From assembly GCF_008831505.1 (NCBI RefSeq), contig NZ_CP044507.1:1798001-1862000 (forward strand): a stretch of 64,000 nt of DNA, written 5' to 3'. The position numbers were made by a program, and so were the translations under genes. Under the pieces are notes generated by a model that was not told the DNA's origin, did not search any database, and saw nothing but the letters and a program-made list of their open reading frames with translations. The stretch is from Chryseobacterium sp. (GTDB taxonomy: Bacteria; Bacteroidota; Bacteroidia; Flavobacteriales; Weeksellaceae). Shown here in pieces: positions 17,498-27,603 of the stretch; position 1 is the first letter of the stretch; every line of letters begins with the position of its first letter.

Positions 17498-17925
17498 TTA
17501 CTTCTTAATCACTTTTCGGGAATACTGGGTACCATCCTGTAGGGTAAGTACCGCCACATAATTTCCGTTAATCAGTCATCTGACATTAACTTCGGTCATT
17601 TTTCTCCCACCTTCAAACAGTATCACTCCAACCGTCATTGATTAGGATTCCACCATAATAACATCAGCTTTTGTGCTGATAGTGGCAAGATCTGCCTTTG
17701 GATCCGGACTGATTTGATTGCGTACATGCGCATTAGCAACATCGTTTACACCCATACTGCAGTTTGGATTAGCATCAAGTGTGGCGATCACTTCCCGCAG
17801 TGCTGATTCACATTTGGAGAATAACTGCCGGTTATAGAAATATAATAAAGGTCATTTCGAGTGGTGTTAGCAGATGCTGCGGTTAGGACACCTGTATTTA
17901 TTGCTAAATGCCTGCAATACACAAA
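17498..17925 (-). pseudogene. Decayed T9SS-exported protein (C-terminal remnant)
   Basis: Minus-strand translation gives a recognisable tail: SMGVNDVANAHVRNQISPDP, ATISTKADVIMVES-stop, TVGVILFEGGRKMTEVNVR-stop and LINGNYVAVLTLQDGTQYSR then KVIKK with a TAA at 17500-17498. These are the N-P, sheet and basic-end features of a type A sorting domain interrupted by two in-frame stops. Further upstream (about 17830-17925) TTRNDLYYISITGSYSPNVN continues in a different frame, so at least one frameshift is also present. No start or signal peptide remains. The tail type differs from the four intact neighbours (KVIKK, not KAIKK), so it is not a simple copy of one of them. Confidence 0.75.
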
Positions 17926-17957
17926 GGGAAAGCAAAAATAACTATCGGCTCATCCAT

Positions 17958-17986
17958 TAAAAAAAAGCGGCCAGAATTGGCCGCTT
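17958..17986 (-). terminator. Terminator of the 18001-20715 gene
   Basis: On the minus strand AAGCGGCCA-ATTC-TGGCCGCTT continues into a run of T, 15 bases after the stop. Confidence 0.85.
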
Positions 17987-18000
17987 ACATTTATGAATTT

Positions 18001-20715
18001 CTACTTTTTAATTGCTTTCACTGACTTTGAAGAACCGTCTTTAAAGTCAAGCTTCAAAATATACAGTCCCGATTTCAGCTCAGACAAATTAACTTGTCTT
18101 CCCGGATTACTGATTGATTTTACCAATCTTCCGGACATATCAATAACAGAAACAGATTTCAGGTCCTTGGCATCGGCAATGTTAACAACATCGGTAAATG
18201 GGTTTGGATAAACCCTCACTTCACTGCTCTGAGCTGCGATTTCTGAAGTTGAAAGTGCACCGGTCGTTACCGCAAAATTATCAACATGGAAATCATAGTC
18301 TTCAGCATCATCCACTGTACCGTCGGTACCAAAAATAGCGAACTTCACCTGCGCGGTAGCCTGTGCTGCCGGAACGGTATAAGTAAAGGTATTGGAGGTG
18401 TTGCTGATATTGTCCATATAAGTAAACTCTTCAATAATGGACCAAGTAGCACCGTTATCAGTAGATATTAGGACATTCACCACATCATCGGAACCCATCG
18501 CAATCGGATCTGAACCGTAATATTCTGTAACGCCATAATTGAAGGTCATCGTATGCGTACCTGCACCAGACAAATCAAAAGTTGGGCTGATAAGCCATCC
18601 GGCACGGTCAAAATAATAAAGGTTTAATGCTGCACCACCTGTGCCTCCGTTACCCAACAGGAAGGCTTCAGATCTCCAGTTATAGCTTACAGTTGCACCA
18701 GGTGCAGGTCCCGAAGCCGGGGAACCACCGGCCGCAATTAACCAGCAGTTACCGGGTACTGTATTAAAGTTATTGGTATAGTTAGGCTGGATAGCAGCGC
18801 AAGCTGTAGTGAAAGTTCTCACTGTACAGGACTGCGAAAGTACAGTACCGTTAGTTGCATTCACCGTATAATAATATGTGGTGCTGTTTGCAAGTGCTGT
18901 AGGTAGTGTATAGGAAGTTACATTGCCAACATTAACGGCATTCAGGACATCGGTCCCGCCGGAAGTGGTTCCCATGGTGATAATATAGGAGGTTGCACCC
19001 GGCATTGCATTCCACGTGATTGTTGGCGTGATAGAGACTCCGCTGAGGGCGTTGGCCGGTGCAGTGACCACAGGACAGAAAGACACGGTGGTAAATGAAG
19101 GTCCCGCCGCCCAAAGACTCTGAGCACTGGACGAACATTTTGATCTCACCCAAACATAATACGTGGTTGACGGCAATAAACCGGTTAACTGGTATGCAGG
19201 TGTCGTAAGACCAGTGGCTGTTGGCACTGTAGCTGCTGTAGGAGCAGTGTTGGTTGCACTGTAATAAAAGTCATACCCGTTTGCCGGCACCGGAGTGGTT
19301 GCATTCCATACGAAATCAGCGGTGAAACTGGTAACGTTAGATACAGCTACACCCGTAGGTTGTACACAGGTTGGCGTTTCCATCACACGTACCTCGTCCA
19401 GGAGAAGGTCATCATAAAAATAACCGTTTCCTGCAGCATCTTTATCGACGGTGAATCTAATACGGATGGTAGCTCCCGAATATGCCGTTCCAAGTGGAAT
19501 TCCCTCTAGTCTCCAGTTACTTGAATTGGTATCAGCTGTAAAAATCTGGTTCCAGGTGGTTCCGTCGCTGGTTACGTGTACCGTAAGCTTGTTATTATCA
19601 TAAGGTGGCAGTGTTCCTGTAGCTGACGTAAGGTGATTCTTATACCATTCAAACTGTATATAAGGATTGGTAAGTCCTGTCAAATTGATTTGAGGAGAGA
19701 TGAGCTGAACCTGATGTTCTCCCAGGTACGGTGAACTTGCATCAACCCAGGCAAATGTACCTCCTGTCCTACCGTTATTCACCGGGCTTGCACCATACTC
19801 AGGGTTCCCCGCAAACTTCCAGAAAGCATTGGTACTGGTGGAAGTGGTAGTCGGATTGATATTTGTCCAGCAGTTAGGCAATGTACCCGAACTGAATGCT
19901 TCGTAAAACGGAGCTGCAAATGCGACACATGACGTTACTGCAGAACCTGCCGCCACCCATATACTCTTATCTGCTGCTGAACAGTTGGAGCGGATCCACA
20001 CATAATAGGTTGTGGCTGGGGAAAGAGACGGAATCAGGCCGGGTGATGACGGCACATTTAATATTGGTGAGGTAGTCGCTGTAGGAGCAACATTCGTTGT
20101 ATTGTAATAAATGTCATATCCCAGAGCCGGAGCAGTTGGAGGAGCCGTGAACGATACCTGCAGTGAAGATGAAGATACAGTTGTTGTGCTTGCCGCTGTT
20201 GGAATTGTACAGCTAGGCGGGGATGTTACAGCCAGTGTATAGTCATGAGCTTCACCATAACCATCTGTGTTACATGGTATCGGTGCAGTATTCCAACGGT
20301 CGGCTAAGCGCATTCTGTAAGTACCCACCGGGGTTCCCGCAGGAACTGTAATTGTGGAAGCCGTCTGTAATCCGGACCCACTTGATCCTGAACCTATCAG
20401 TTCAGAAGCAGGATCAAAGGTCCCGTCATTGTTAAAATCTGCCCAGATACTTACATACTGACCGCTGTAACCATGATCCACCGTAAAATTGTAAGGTAGT
20501 GAGGCCTGCAGAGTGACGGTCTGGGTAGCACTGAAATCTCCATAAGCGGCATTGGAACAACCCGTGTTAAGATGACTGAATCCAGCGGAGGGGATGGAGA
20601 AACTGCTAATTTGATCTCCGTCCGCACATCCACTTGCAAATTCGGGCACACAGTAGGTTTGCGCCGATGCTCCGAGCCCGAGGGACAAAAAGCATGATAG
20701 TAGTACTTTCTTCAT
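18001..20715 (-). CDS. T9SS-secreted multidomain protein (GEVED, FN3, jelly-roll)
   Basis: 904 residues. Signal peptide to about 18 (...LGLGASAQ). A GEVED-type domain at 60-165 (VSIWADFNNDGTFD, GTYRMRLADR, GEAHDYTL); FN3 domain at 170-262; a MAM/cleaved-adhesin-like jelly roll at 270-445 (NCWTNINPTTTSTSTNAFWK ... GYFYDDLLLDEVRV); two FN3 domains to about 640; a second jelly roll at 645-815; and a type A sorting domain at about 833-904 (VYPNPFTDVVNIADAKDLKS, ending KAIKK). The sorting tail directs passage through the outer membrane by T9SS and attachment or release at the surface. Adhesin-like composition suggests cell-surface or extracellular binding; the ligand is unknown. One of four related genes in tandem. 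Confidence 0.9.
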   Translation of the reverse strand: MKKVLLSCFLSLGLGASAQTYCVPEFASGCADGDQISSFSIPSAGFSHLNTGCSNAAYGDFSATQTVTLQASLPYNFTVDHGYSGQYVSIWADFNNDGTFDPASELIGSGSSGSGLQTASTITVPAGTPVGTYRMRLADRWNTAPIPCNTDGYGEAHDYTLAVTSPPSCTIPTAASTTTVSSSSLQVSFTAPPTAPALGYDIYYNTTNVAPTATTSPILNVPSSPGLIPSLSPATTYYVWIRSNCSAADKSIWVAAGSAVTSCVAFAAPFYEAFSSGTLPNCWTNINPTTTSTSTNAFWKFAGNPEYGASPVNNGRTGGTFAWVDASSPYLGEHQVQLISPQINLTGLTNPYIQFEWYKNHLTSATGTLPPYDNNKLTVHVTSDGTTWNQIFTADTNSSNWRLEGIPLGTAYSGATIRIRFTVDKDAAGNGYFYDDLLLDEVRVMETPTCVQPTGVAVSNVTSFTADFVWNATTPVPANGYDFYYSATNTAPTAATVPTATGLTTPAYQLTGLLPSTTYYVWVRSKCSSSAQSLWAAGPSFTTVSFCPVVTAPANALSGVSITPTITWNAMPGATSYIITMGTTSGGTDVLNAVNVGNVTSYTLPTALANSTTYYYTVNATNGTVLSQSCTVRTFTTACAAIQPNYTNNFNTVPGNCWLIAAGGSPASGPAPGATVSYNWRSEAFLLGNGGTGGAALNLYYFDRAGWLISPTFDLSGAGTHTMTFNYGVTEYYGSDPIAMGSDDVVNVLISTDNGATWSIIEEFTYMDNISNTSNTFTYTVPAAQATAQVKFAIFGTDGTVDDAEDYDFHVDNFAVTTGALSTSEIAAQSSEVRVYPNPFTDVVNIADAKDLKSVSVIDMSGRLVKSISNPGRQVNLSELKSGLYILKLDFKDGSSKSVKAIKK

Positions 20716-21022
20716 AATTTATGATTTATAAGGTTATGGCTAATTTATAAAATTTTAATATATTATAGATAAAAAAAAGCACATTAAATCAAAAGGTAAT
20801 TAAACAGTCAGCATAATTGTTGCGAAATAGATTTACACAGGACAAAATCAAGTTATTTGAAGATAGACACCGTTCATCTAATCTTCAAAAAAAATCAGGA
20901 GGTAAATTAGAACTGCTGACAACGTTCTCGCAGCATTCTCACATCACCATCATTAACCCCTATTATAATATAAGGCTTTCAGTGCAGTCATGTTAATGTG
21001 ATTGCCTGAAGGATAGAGGTAT
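20716..21022. other. Intergenic, A+T-rich
   Basis: Separates two tandem T9SS genes. It should hold the promoter of the 20715 gene, but I find no clean TTG-N19-TAnnTTTG on the minus strand. No gene is seen. Confidence 0.4.
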
Positions 21023-21055
21023 AAAAAAACTGTCCCACCGGTTGGTGAGACAGCC
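21023..21055 (-). terminator. Terminator of the 21079-23739 gene
   Basis: On the minus strand GCTGTCTCACC and GGTGGGACAGT arms (one internal mismatch) are followed by T7. Confidence 0.7.
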
Positions 21056-21078
21056 TTTTCTATTGATTAGATAACTGC

Positions 21079-23739
21079 TTACTTTTTAATCGCTTTCACA
21101 GTTTTGGAAGTTCCATTTTTATAATCCAGTTTCAGGATATAAAGTCCGGCTTTCAGTTCACTCAGATTGATCTGTCTTCCAGGATTGGCTATTGTTTTCA
21201 CCATTCTTCCGGACATATCAACTACAGTTAATGATTTCAGATCCTTCGCATCCGATATATTAACGATATCAGTAAACGGATTCGGATACACAGAAGCTTT
21301 ATCTGTTTCAGCTACCACATTTGAAGTACCCAACGTACCTGAGGTAGAAATTGTATAAGTACCAAACTGTGTTGCGGAGTATCCGGTTAGCAGGACATAA
21401 TAAGTAGTTCCCGCTGTAGCATTAAACGTCACAGTCGGAGCATTGTTAATACCAGGACAACCAGCGTCAGCATACCCCACACCTGATGTATTAGCCACAC
21501 AGGTTAAAGTGCTGCAATCACCGGTATAAACTCTCATATAAGCATCAAACTGTGTCCCGCATGCACTGATGGTAATAGGACCGGATACCTGTGAAGTAAC
21601 CGTATACCAAACACCGTTATAACTAGCTGTTGATCCAGTACTTCCGCAAGTAGAGGTAGGCAGCGTGTCGGCCGTTGCCAGCGCATTAGTACCTGTCACA
21701 CTTCCGTTTGGAGCAATCGCAATAGCGGTGCTGCAGGAATCATTTGCCGGCACTTCAGGCGTCGTTACACAAATAGTAAAATTAGAAGTGGTAGCTGCTG
21801 TACTTGTTGAAGAAAAAACTCTGACATAATAGGTTTGTCCTACGGTCAATGTAGTAAGCAGGACATTGGAATTTCCGTAATTCCCGGCAAAGCAGGCTAC
21901 GGCTGTCAAGCTTCCGCATGAACCGGAATAAACCTGCGTAGTGGTAGCGTTATCGGAGTAAATTACATTTACCAAATGTGTTGTGGATGTAGCAGTGAAT
22001 GAATACCAAACATCATCATTTATACCCGTAGCTGAACATGTAGGTGTTGTACCTGTACTTGCACTGGCACTGGCGGTACTACCAGACACCGGATTTGCAC
22101 ACACACCTGTTGAACTCGGTGTAAGTACAACCGCTGCGGAGCAGTCATCATTGGCCGGCACCGGTGGCTGTGTCCCTACACAGATATCAAACGAGGCCCT
22201 TGTGGTTGCAGATGTAGAATTGGTCCACACCCGAACATAATAGGTAGTACCAGCTGTCAGTCCTGTAGCATTTAACGTATTTGGATCACTGCAGACTACC
22301 TGTACAAGGGAACCACAGGCACCACTATAAATAGCCATTGCCATATCGGTGCTGCCTGAAACGTTGGATAATGTAATTCTGTGCGCCGTACCGGTGGCTG
22401 TAAATTTAAACCAAACATCATCATTGGTCCCTGTAGCAACACATGACGGTGCAGTTTCAGTAGAAGCAGTTGCGTTGACTGTTGTACCCGAAGCAAACGA
22501 TCCACATAAATAATCGGGATTTACCGTAAGGGTAACTGCACCAGCACAGTCATCGTTTGCCGGTGGAGGTGGCGGACTGGTTACACAGATATCAAAAGAG
22601 GCTGCTGCTGTTTGTGTGCCTGAATATGTATATACCCTGATATAATAGGTATTTCCAACAGTGAGGCCCGTCACAGTACCCGTGTTAGGATCAGAACAGA
22701 GTAAACTGGTTGTTGAACCGCAGGCTCCGCTCAGTACCTGAAAATACATATCAGTTGTGGAAGGATTACCCACCGAGACAACGTTTGAAAGGGTAACAAT
22801 GTGGGTAGTGCCCGTAGCTACAAACGAATACCAAACATCATCATTTGGTGTACCGCCGCAAGCGCCTGCCGGCATTGATTCCGTGGCTCCCAGTGTAGTA
22901 CCGCTTACGGGCGTTGCACATGTTGCACCGGTATTAGCGGTAAGCATAACCGCATTCGCACAATCATCATTGGCAGGTGCCGCAGGTGCTGCAGGACTTG
23001 TAAATGACCAGATTACAGCATCGCAACCCAACGCATCGGCACCTCCATTAGTAGGCACAATATACCAGTAGTACTGCGTATTATATTGAGTAAGACTGGC
23101 TGTATAGGTTGTGGCCGGTGCGGTAACTGTTGAAACCAAAGTTGTGGGCGGATTGGTGGTCCCCAGGTATACCTTGTATCCGGTTGGCGGTACACCTGAG
23201 GCAGGAGCGGTCCAGCTTAACGTAGGGGTTAGCGTTGTGACAGTACTTCCATTGGCCGGCCCCGTAAGCGTTCCGCAGTTTGGCGGCGGTGGCCCCTGAG
23301 TGATATCAAGTGTGAAACTACCGCAGTCTGGAGTGGGCCAGGTATCAACGATGATATAGTACGTACCGTTTGTTGGAATGTTAATTACACCGGAACCGGA
23401 ACTTGCAGAACTTGTGGTCACATTTCCTACGCTGTTAGCTGGTGTAGGTGCACATGCCGAGTGAACAGAAGCAATTTTCCATGTTGCGGAACCCCCCAAA
23501 GCCAAATTCAAAGTTGTAGGAGCATTCGTGATATTAATGGAATATACAAAATCCTCGCCTGCACCATAGTTAGCGTTGGCGTAGCTTCCCGCAGGAAAAT
23601 CGTTCACTTTTCCACATGTGGTTTGAGCACCACTTGAAAAAGGAATTGCGGTAATCGGAATTGCCGTAGCACAGTCGTTCTGTGCTTTAGCGAATGTGCC
23701 CACTATTGACAGAAGACACATCAGTAAAATTTTCTTCAT
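21079..23739 (-). CDS. T9SS-secreted protein with four tandem NDDC repeats
   Basis: 886 residues. Signal peptide to about 19. Residues 20-150 form a pre-peptidase-like sheet domain, then a Pro-rich linker and an FN3-like domain to about 250. Four tandem units of about 130-135 residues follow (starts near 256, 394, 532 and 667). The first three open with ANDDCA/ANDDCS and the fourth with ANDSCS; the first three share NDDVWYSF or NDDVWFKF, while the fourth reads YNGVWYTV, and all contain a YYVRV-type or YYVLL strand. Each unit has paired Cys that could form disulfides outside the cell. The type A sorting domain at about 815-886 ends KAIKK and is almost identical to that of its neighbours. The repeated unit resembles calcium-stabilised pre-peptidase C-terminal domains but lacks a catalytic part; a binding role is likely. 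Confidence 0.88.
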   Translation of the reverse strand: MKKILLMCLLSIVGTFAKAQNDCATAIPITAIPFSSGAQTTCGKVNDFPAGSYANANYGAGEDFVYSINITNAPTTLNLALGGSATWKIASVHSACAPTPANSVGNVTTSSASSGSGVINIPTNGTYYIIVDTWPTPDCGSFTLDITQGPPPPNCGTLTGPANGSTVTTLTPTLSWTAPASGVPPTGYKVYLGTTNPPTTLVSTVTAPATTYTASLTQYNTQYYWYIVPTNGGADALGCDAVIWSFTSPAAPAAPANDDCANAVMLTANTGATCATPVSGTTLGATESMPAGACGGTPNDDVWYSFVATGTTHIVTLSNVVSVGNPSTTDMYFQVLSGACGSTTSLLCSDPNTGTVTGLTVGNTYYIRVYTYSGTQTAAASFDICVTSPPPPPANDDCAGAVTLTVNPDYLCGSFASGTTVNATASTETAPSCVATGTNDDVWFKFTATGTAHRITLSNVSGSTDMAMAIYSGACGSLVQVVCSDPNTLNATGLTAGTTYYVRVWTNSTSATTRASFDICVGTQPPVPANDDCSAAVVLTPSSTGVCANPVSGSTASASASTGTTPTCSATGINDDVWYSFTATSTTHLVNVIYSDNATTTQVYSGSCGSLTAVACFAGNYGNSNVLLTTLTVGQTYYVRVFSSTSTAATTSNFTICVTTPEVPANDSCSTAIAIAPNGSVTGTNALATADTLPTSTCGSTGSTASYNGVWYTVTSQVSGPITISACGTQFDAYMRVYTGDCSTLTCVANTSGVGYADAGCPGINNAPTVTFNATAGTTYYVLLTGYSATQFGTYTISTSGTLGTSNVVAETDKASVYPNPFTDIVNISDAKDLKSLTVVDMSGRMVKTIANPGRQINLSELKAGLYILKLDYKNGTSKTVKAIKK

Positions 23740-23885
23740 AATAAATTGTTTTTAAAATTAGCGTAAATGTACATCATTTTTACCAACATAAAACATTTTA
23801 ATGCAATTTGTGTATTTCATTACGTAAAACAATGTATTAAAACCTTTTTATTAAAAAGTAAACAATTGTTCAAATTACAGTGCAC

Positions 23886-23909
23886 AAAAAAGGCAGCCGT
23901 AAAGCTGCC
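23886..23909 (-). terminator. Terminator of the 23932-27402 gene
   Basis: On the minus strand GGCAGC-TTTACG-GCTGCC is followed by T6. Confidence 0.8.
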
Positions 23910-23931
23910 CTCCAAAAAATTATTTAAGTTA

Positions 23932-26900
23932 CTACTTTTTAACAGCTTTCACTGTTTTTGCAGTTCCGTCTTTATAATCCAGTTTCAGGATATACAGACC
24001 GGATTTCAGCTCAGACAGGTTAATCTGCCTGCCCGGGTTGGCGATGGTCTTCACCAGTCTTCCGGACATATCGATAACTGATACTGATTTCAGGTCTTTC
24101 ACGTCAGAAATATTCACCAGATCCGTAAACGGATTAGGATAAACTTTTATATCATCAGCCTGGCTAATCACTTCAGTTGTGGCAAGATTTGGGTTCTGTA
24201 TAACAGCTACCTCATCCAGCAGAAGGTCATCATAGAAATATCCATTTCCGGCAACATCTTTATCCACAGTAAAACGGACCTGAATTGTACTACCTACAAA
24301 AGATGATGGAATTGCGATTCCAACTGTCCGCCATACACTGGAGTTCGTGTCATCAGCAAATACTTCCGTCCAGGTTGTTCCATCGGAAGAAATATGTACA
24401 AGAAGCTTGTTATTATCATACGCCGGTACAGTAGTGCCTGTAGCAGATGTAAGATGGTTCTTATACCATTCAAACTGAAGATATGGTGCCGTTAGTCCAG
24501 CAAGGTTAATTTGAGGAGTTATAAGCTGTACTGTATGCTCACCTGTATAAGGTGTACTGGCATCTACCCATGCGAATGTTCCTGCAGGTTTCACACTGTT
24601 TACGATGGAAGCACCATATTCAGGAGCTCCCGAAAATTTCCAGAACGCGCTGGTACTCGTTGAGGTCGTTGTAGGGTTTACATTGGACCAACAGTTAGGA
24701 ACGGCACCGGAACTGAAAGATTCAGTAAAAGGTGCAGTAAACGGTGCACACAAGGTTGTGAATGAGATTCCACCCGACCATACACTAAAATCCGAACCAG
24801 AACATTTGGACCTTATCCAAATGTAATATACAGTACTTGGAGCCAGACCGCTAACCGTTGCGCTAGTTGTAGTACTAGCTACCGAATTGGATGCATCCAG
24901 AATGGTAGCTGCTGTTGGAGCGGTATTCACAGTGCTGTAATAGACTTCGTAACCGTTTGCTGGCGGAGTTACAGAAGCAGTCCACGAAACCTGTGCGGTA
25001 TTAGAAGTTTCATTAGATACCGTGAAGTTGCTTGGCGCAATGCATCCTGTTGGAGCGACTACGACAAGAGTAAAATCTACATAACTACCATTTGCAGGTG
25101 TACCACAGGCACCGATTGTAGATGCTGTAGCGGCGGCCACACGTACTCTGTAAGTACCTAAGGGAGTTGTAGAGGGAATAGTTAAAGCACCGACAGCTGT
25201 AGCAACTGAACCAGTTCCCAACACTTTTTCTCCGGCATCTTCAAAATCCAGGTCATTATTCCAGTCTACCCAAATATAATAATAGGTACTTGATGTTGTA
25301 GAGGCATCAATCGAATAATTGATAGTTCCGGAAGGATATGTAGAGAAGGTATTTGCAGACTGATCTACATACGGGGTGTATGATGATGCAGAGTAATTTA
25401 GGTTGGTCATCCCACCTGTTGTAGTTATTGTTTCTACATAACGTGTTGTGGTGGTACCTGTTGCAGGAATACAGTATCCGGTATAACCACTCACCACCGT
25501 ATTAGTCCAAGTACTTACATCGGATCCCGCACAATTGGACCTCACCCAGAAATAATAGGTTGTATTGGCATTCAGTGCTGGCACTGTGGCAGATAGCCCA
25601 CTCACTGTTAATGAGTTGTTAACATCAAGTACAGTTGAAGCTGTAGGTGCCACATTGCTGGTGCTGTAATAAACTGTATAATTTTGCGGGCTGGTAACAA
25701 CTGGAGCGACCCAAGCCAGCGAGACAGAATTTGCTGTGAAGCCGGTAACAGCCAGATTATCAGGCCTGTCACATGCAGGAGTCACCTCCACAAAGATGTC
25801 GTCAATACGAATTGAGGTACCAGAGCCGGTCTGCCCGGGATGCCTGAAAGCCAGATACTGGTTGGTACCGGCTGGAATATATACCGCATATTCATCCCAA
25901 GCACTACTTGTTGGTCCCAAATTGATAGGAGAACCAATCGCCGTAAATGTGCTTGGATCATTTGGATCCGAAAGTGTTCCCACTTCCATAAAATAATTGG
26001 CACCACCTGCACTGGCCATAAAGCGAACCCTGTTAAGGCCGTTCATAAGATTGGAAGTAGGCGGCGAAACCAACATACCACCTCCTGTGGTGTTTGTAGA
26101 GTAGATGTAATAGCTGTTTGGAGCACTGAAGTTTGCAGTGGAGTAAACGTAGCCATATCCTGGCCATCCGGCAGGTTCCAGGTATTTCCAGCAGTTTGGT
26201 GCATTGTTATTGGTAGTTGTACCTACCGGTGTAGAATCAAAATTTTCAGAATATGGAACTGTAAAGGAATTACACAACGTACTGAAACTACCTGCAGAAA
26301 CCCATGCAGTAGTGTCGGAACTGCTGCATCTGGATCTAATCCAAACAAAATACTGAGTGGCAGTAGCAAGACCCGTAATTGCAGCTGACGGTGCTCCAGC
26401 AGGTACAATTACAGAATTTGATGCGTCAAGAACTGTTGATGATGTAGGTGCCGTATTTGTTGTGCTGTAATAAACCTCATAACCCGCTGCCGGAGCAACA
26501 CCAGGTGCGGTCCAGCTTAAGCCTGTGGAGTTCACAGTAGTTGCATTGTATGTAAACGGTGCCAGCGGCAGGAAGCATGTAGGAGGTAACCAGTTGTAGG
26601 TTAAACCGTCTGACGGCATTCCGGGAGGATCGTTAAGTGTATTAAAAGCCTGTGTACTGCTGTTTGCTGTTCCATCCGTAGAATTTACAAATTTTATGCT
26701 TGTAGAATTTGTACGGTTAATATAGTCCGCGTTGGAAGCGCCCCTCAAGCCAATCTGTAAGGTTCCGCTGATTGATGATGTTCCGCCAACGATGTACCCA
26801 CCGTTTGAATACACAAAACTGATCTCATTACTAGATTCTTTAAGCCTTACCTGAAATGACAATGTGTACACACTGGTAGTAGAAGTACTTTGTGTAGGAC

Positions 26901-27402
26901 GGAAGTTCTTCCATTGAAAAACCATTTCCCTGTTTGGTGCAGTACCCACAGTTTGCCAACGCATTTCACCTGTTTGTCCTGCAATATCAAAGACAGAACT
27001 AATATTTCGGCTAAAAGGAGAAGCGGCACCGTCGTATGCTATGGTACCTGAAACAGGAGTCGCGGTTGAGGCATCCGGCGGCGTGGCGCCAAAGGTTATA
27101 AAGCCATTTGCAGACATATTAATGTTTGTAACCGGACTTCCGTTATACATGAATGTGAAAGACGGAACCACGGCAAAGACTCCCGTGTCCAAACTTGTGG
27201 CAGCAGTATTGCCTGTAGCAGTAGCCAGCACAGTGCCACCTGTAATTTCGGTGTATGTACTTGTAGTTTGCGAAAACGTGTACGTGCTTACCTGTGCCGT
27301 GAGCCCGTTTCCGAGAATTGCACACAAAAGCAAGAAAGCCCAGGTGTGTAAAGCCAGTAGCCGCTTAGGAACCCTGACTTTCATCGTGTAATTTTTTTTC
27401 AT
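23932..27402 (-). CDS. T9SS-secreted giant multidomain protein (FN3, GEVED, jelly-roll)
   Basis: 1156 residues, the largest of the four. A long signal region to about 36 (basic MKKNYTMKVRVPKR then a hydrophobic core, ending LTAQ). Residues 37-275 share a unique N-domain with the next gene (ITGGTVL.TATGNT.AT, NGFITFGA/NGFVTFGA). Then FN3, a carbohydrate-binding-type jelly roll (CNSFTVPYSENFDSTPVG ... IRIDDIFVEV), FN3, GEVED (YYIWVDWNNDLDFEDAGEK), FN3, a second jelly roll nearly the same as the one in the 18001-20715 gene (FWKFSGAPEYGAS ... GYFYDDLLLDEVAV), and a type A sorting tail ending KAVKK. It is exported to the surface or medium; the partner is unknown. The mosaic of modules suggests recombination between neighbours. 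Confidence 0.88.
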   Translation of the reverse strand: MKKNYTMKVRVPKRLLALHTWAFLLLCAILGNGLTAQVSTYTFSQTTSTYTEITGGTVLATATGNTAATSLDTGVFAVVPSFTFMYNGSPVTNINMSANGFITFGATPPDASTATPVSGTIAYDGAASPFSRNISSVFDIAGQTGEMRWQTVGTAPNREMVFQWKNFRPTQSTSTTSVYTLSFQVRLKESSNEISFVYSNGGYIVGGTSSISGTLQIGLRGASNADYINRTNSTSIKFVNSTDGTANSSTQAFNTLNDPPGMPSDGLTYNWLPPTCFLPLAPFTYNATTVNSTGLSWTAPGVAPAAGYEVYYSTTNTAPTSSTVLDASNSVIVPAGAPSAAITGLATATQYFVWIRSRCSSSDTTAWVSAGSFSTLCNSFTVPYSENFDSTPVGTTTNNNAPNCWKYLEPAGWPGYGYVYSTANFSAPNSYYIYSTNTTGGGMLVSPPTSNLMNGLNRVRFMASAGGANYFMEVGTLSDPNDPSTFTAIGSPINLGPTSSAWDEYAVYIPAGTNQYLAFRHPGQTGSGTSIRIDDIFVEVTPACDRPDNLAVTGFTANSVSLAWVAPVVTSPQNYTVYYSTSNVAPTASTVLDVNNSLTVSGLSATVPALNANTTYYFWVRSNCAGSDVSTWTNTVVSGYTGYCIPATGTTTTRYVETITTTGGMTNLNYSASSYTPYVDQSANTFSTYPSGTINYSIDASTTSSTYYYIWVDWNNDLDFEDAGEKVLGTGSVATAVGALTIPSTTPLGTYRVRVAAATASTIGACGTPANGSYVDFTLVVVAPTGCIAPSNFTVSNETSNTAQVSWTASVTPPANGYEVYYSTVNTAPTAATILDASNSVASTTTSATVSGLAPSTVYYIWIRSKCSGSDFSVWSGGISFTTLCAPFTAPFTESFSSGAVPNCWSNVNPTTTSTSTSAFWKFSGAPEYGASIVNSVKPAGTFAWVDASTPYTGEHTVQLITPQINLAGLTAPYLQFEWYKNHLTSATGTTVPAYDNNKLLVHISSDGTTWTEVFADDTNSSVWRTVGIAIPSSFVGSTIQVRFTVDKDVAGNGYFYDDLLLDEVAVIQNPNLATTEVISQADDIKVYPNPFTDLVNISDVKDLKSVSVIDMSGRLVKTIANPGRQINLSELKSGLYILKLDYKDGTAKTVKAVKK

Positions 27403-27554
27403 TAATTATAATTTAATATTCGGGCACTAAGTTATACATTCTATTATTATTTTATGATAATAATTGTTATAATGTTATGAGATAGCAGAACACAGTACCG
27501 AAACGATAATCATCTTTAAATGAGATGTAGTACGTAAAGAATTATTTGACATAC

Positions 27555-27582
27555 AAAAAGCGACCTCCACCGGAGGCCGCTT
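27555..27582 (-). terminator. Terminator of the 27604-30480 gene
   Basis: On the minus strand AAGCGGCCTCC-GGT-GGAGGTCGCTT (one G-T pair) is followed by T5. Confidence 0.8.
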
Positions 27583-27603
27583 AAAATCAAGTGTTATAAG
27601 AGG

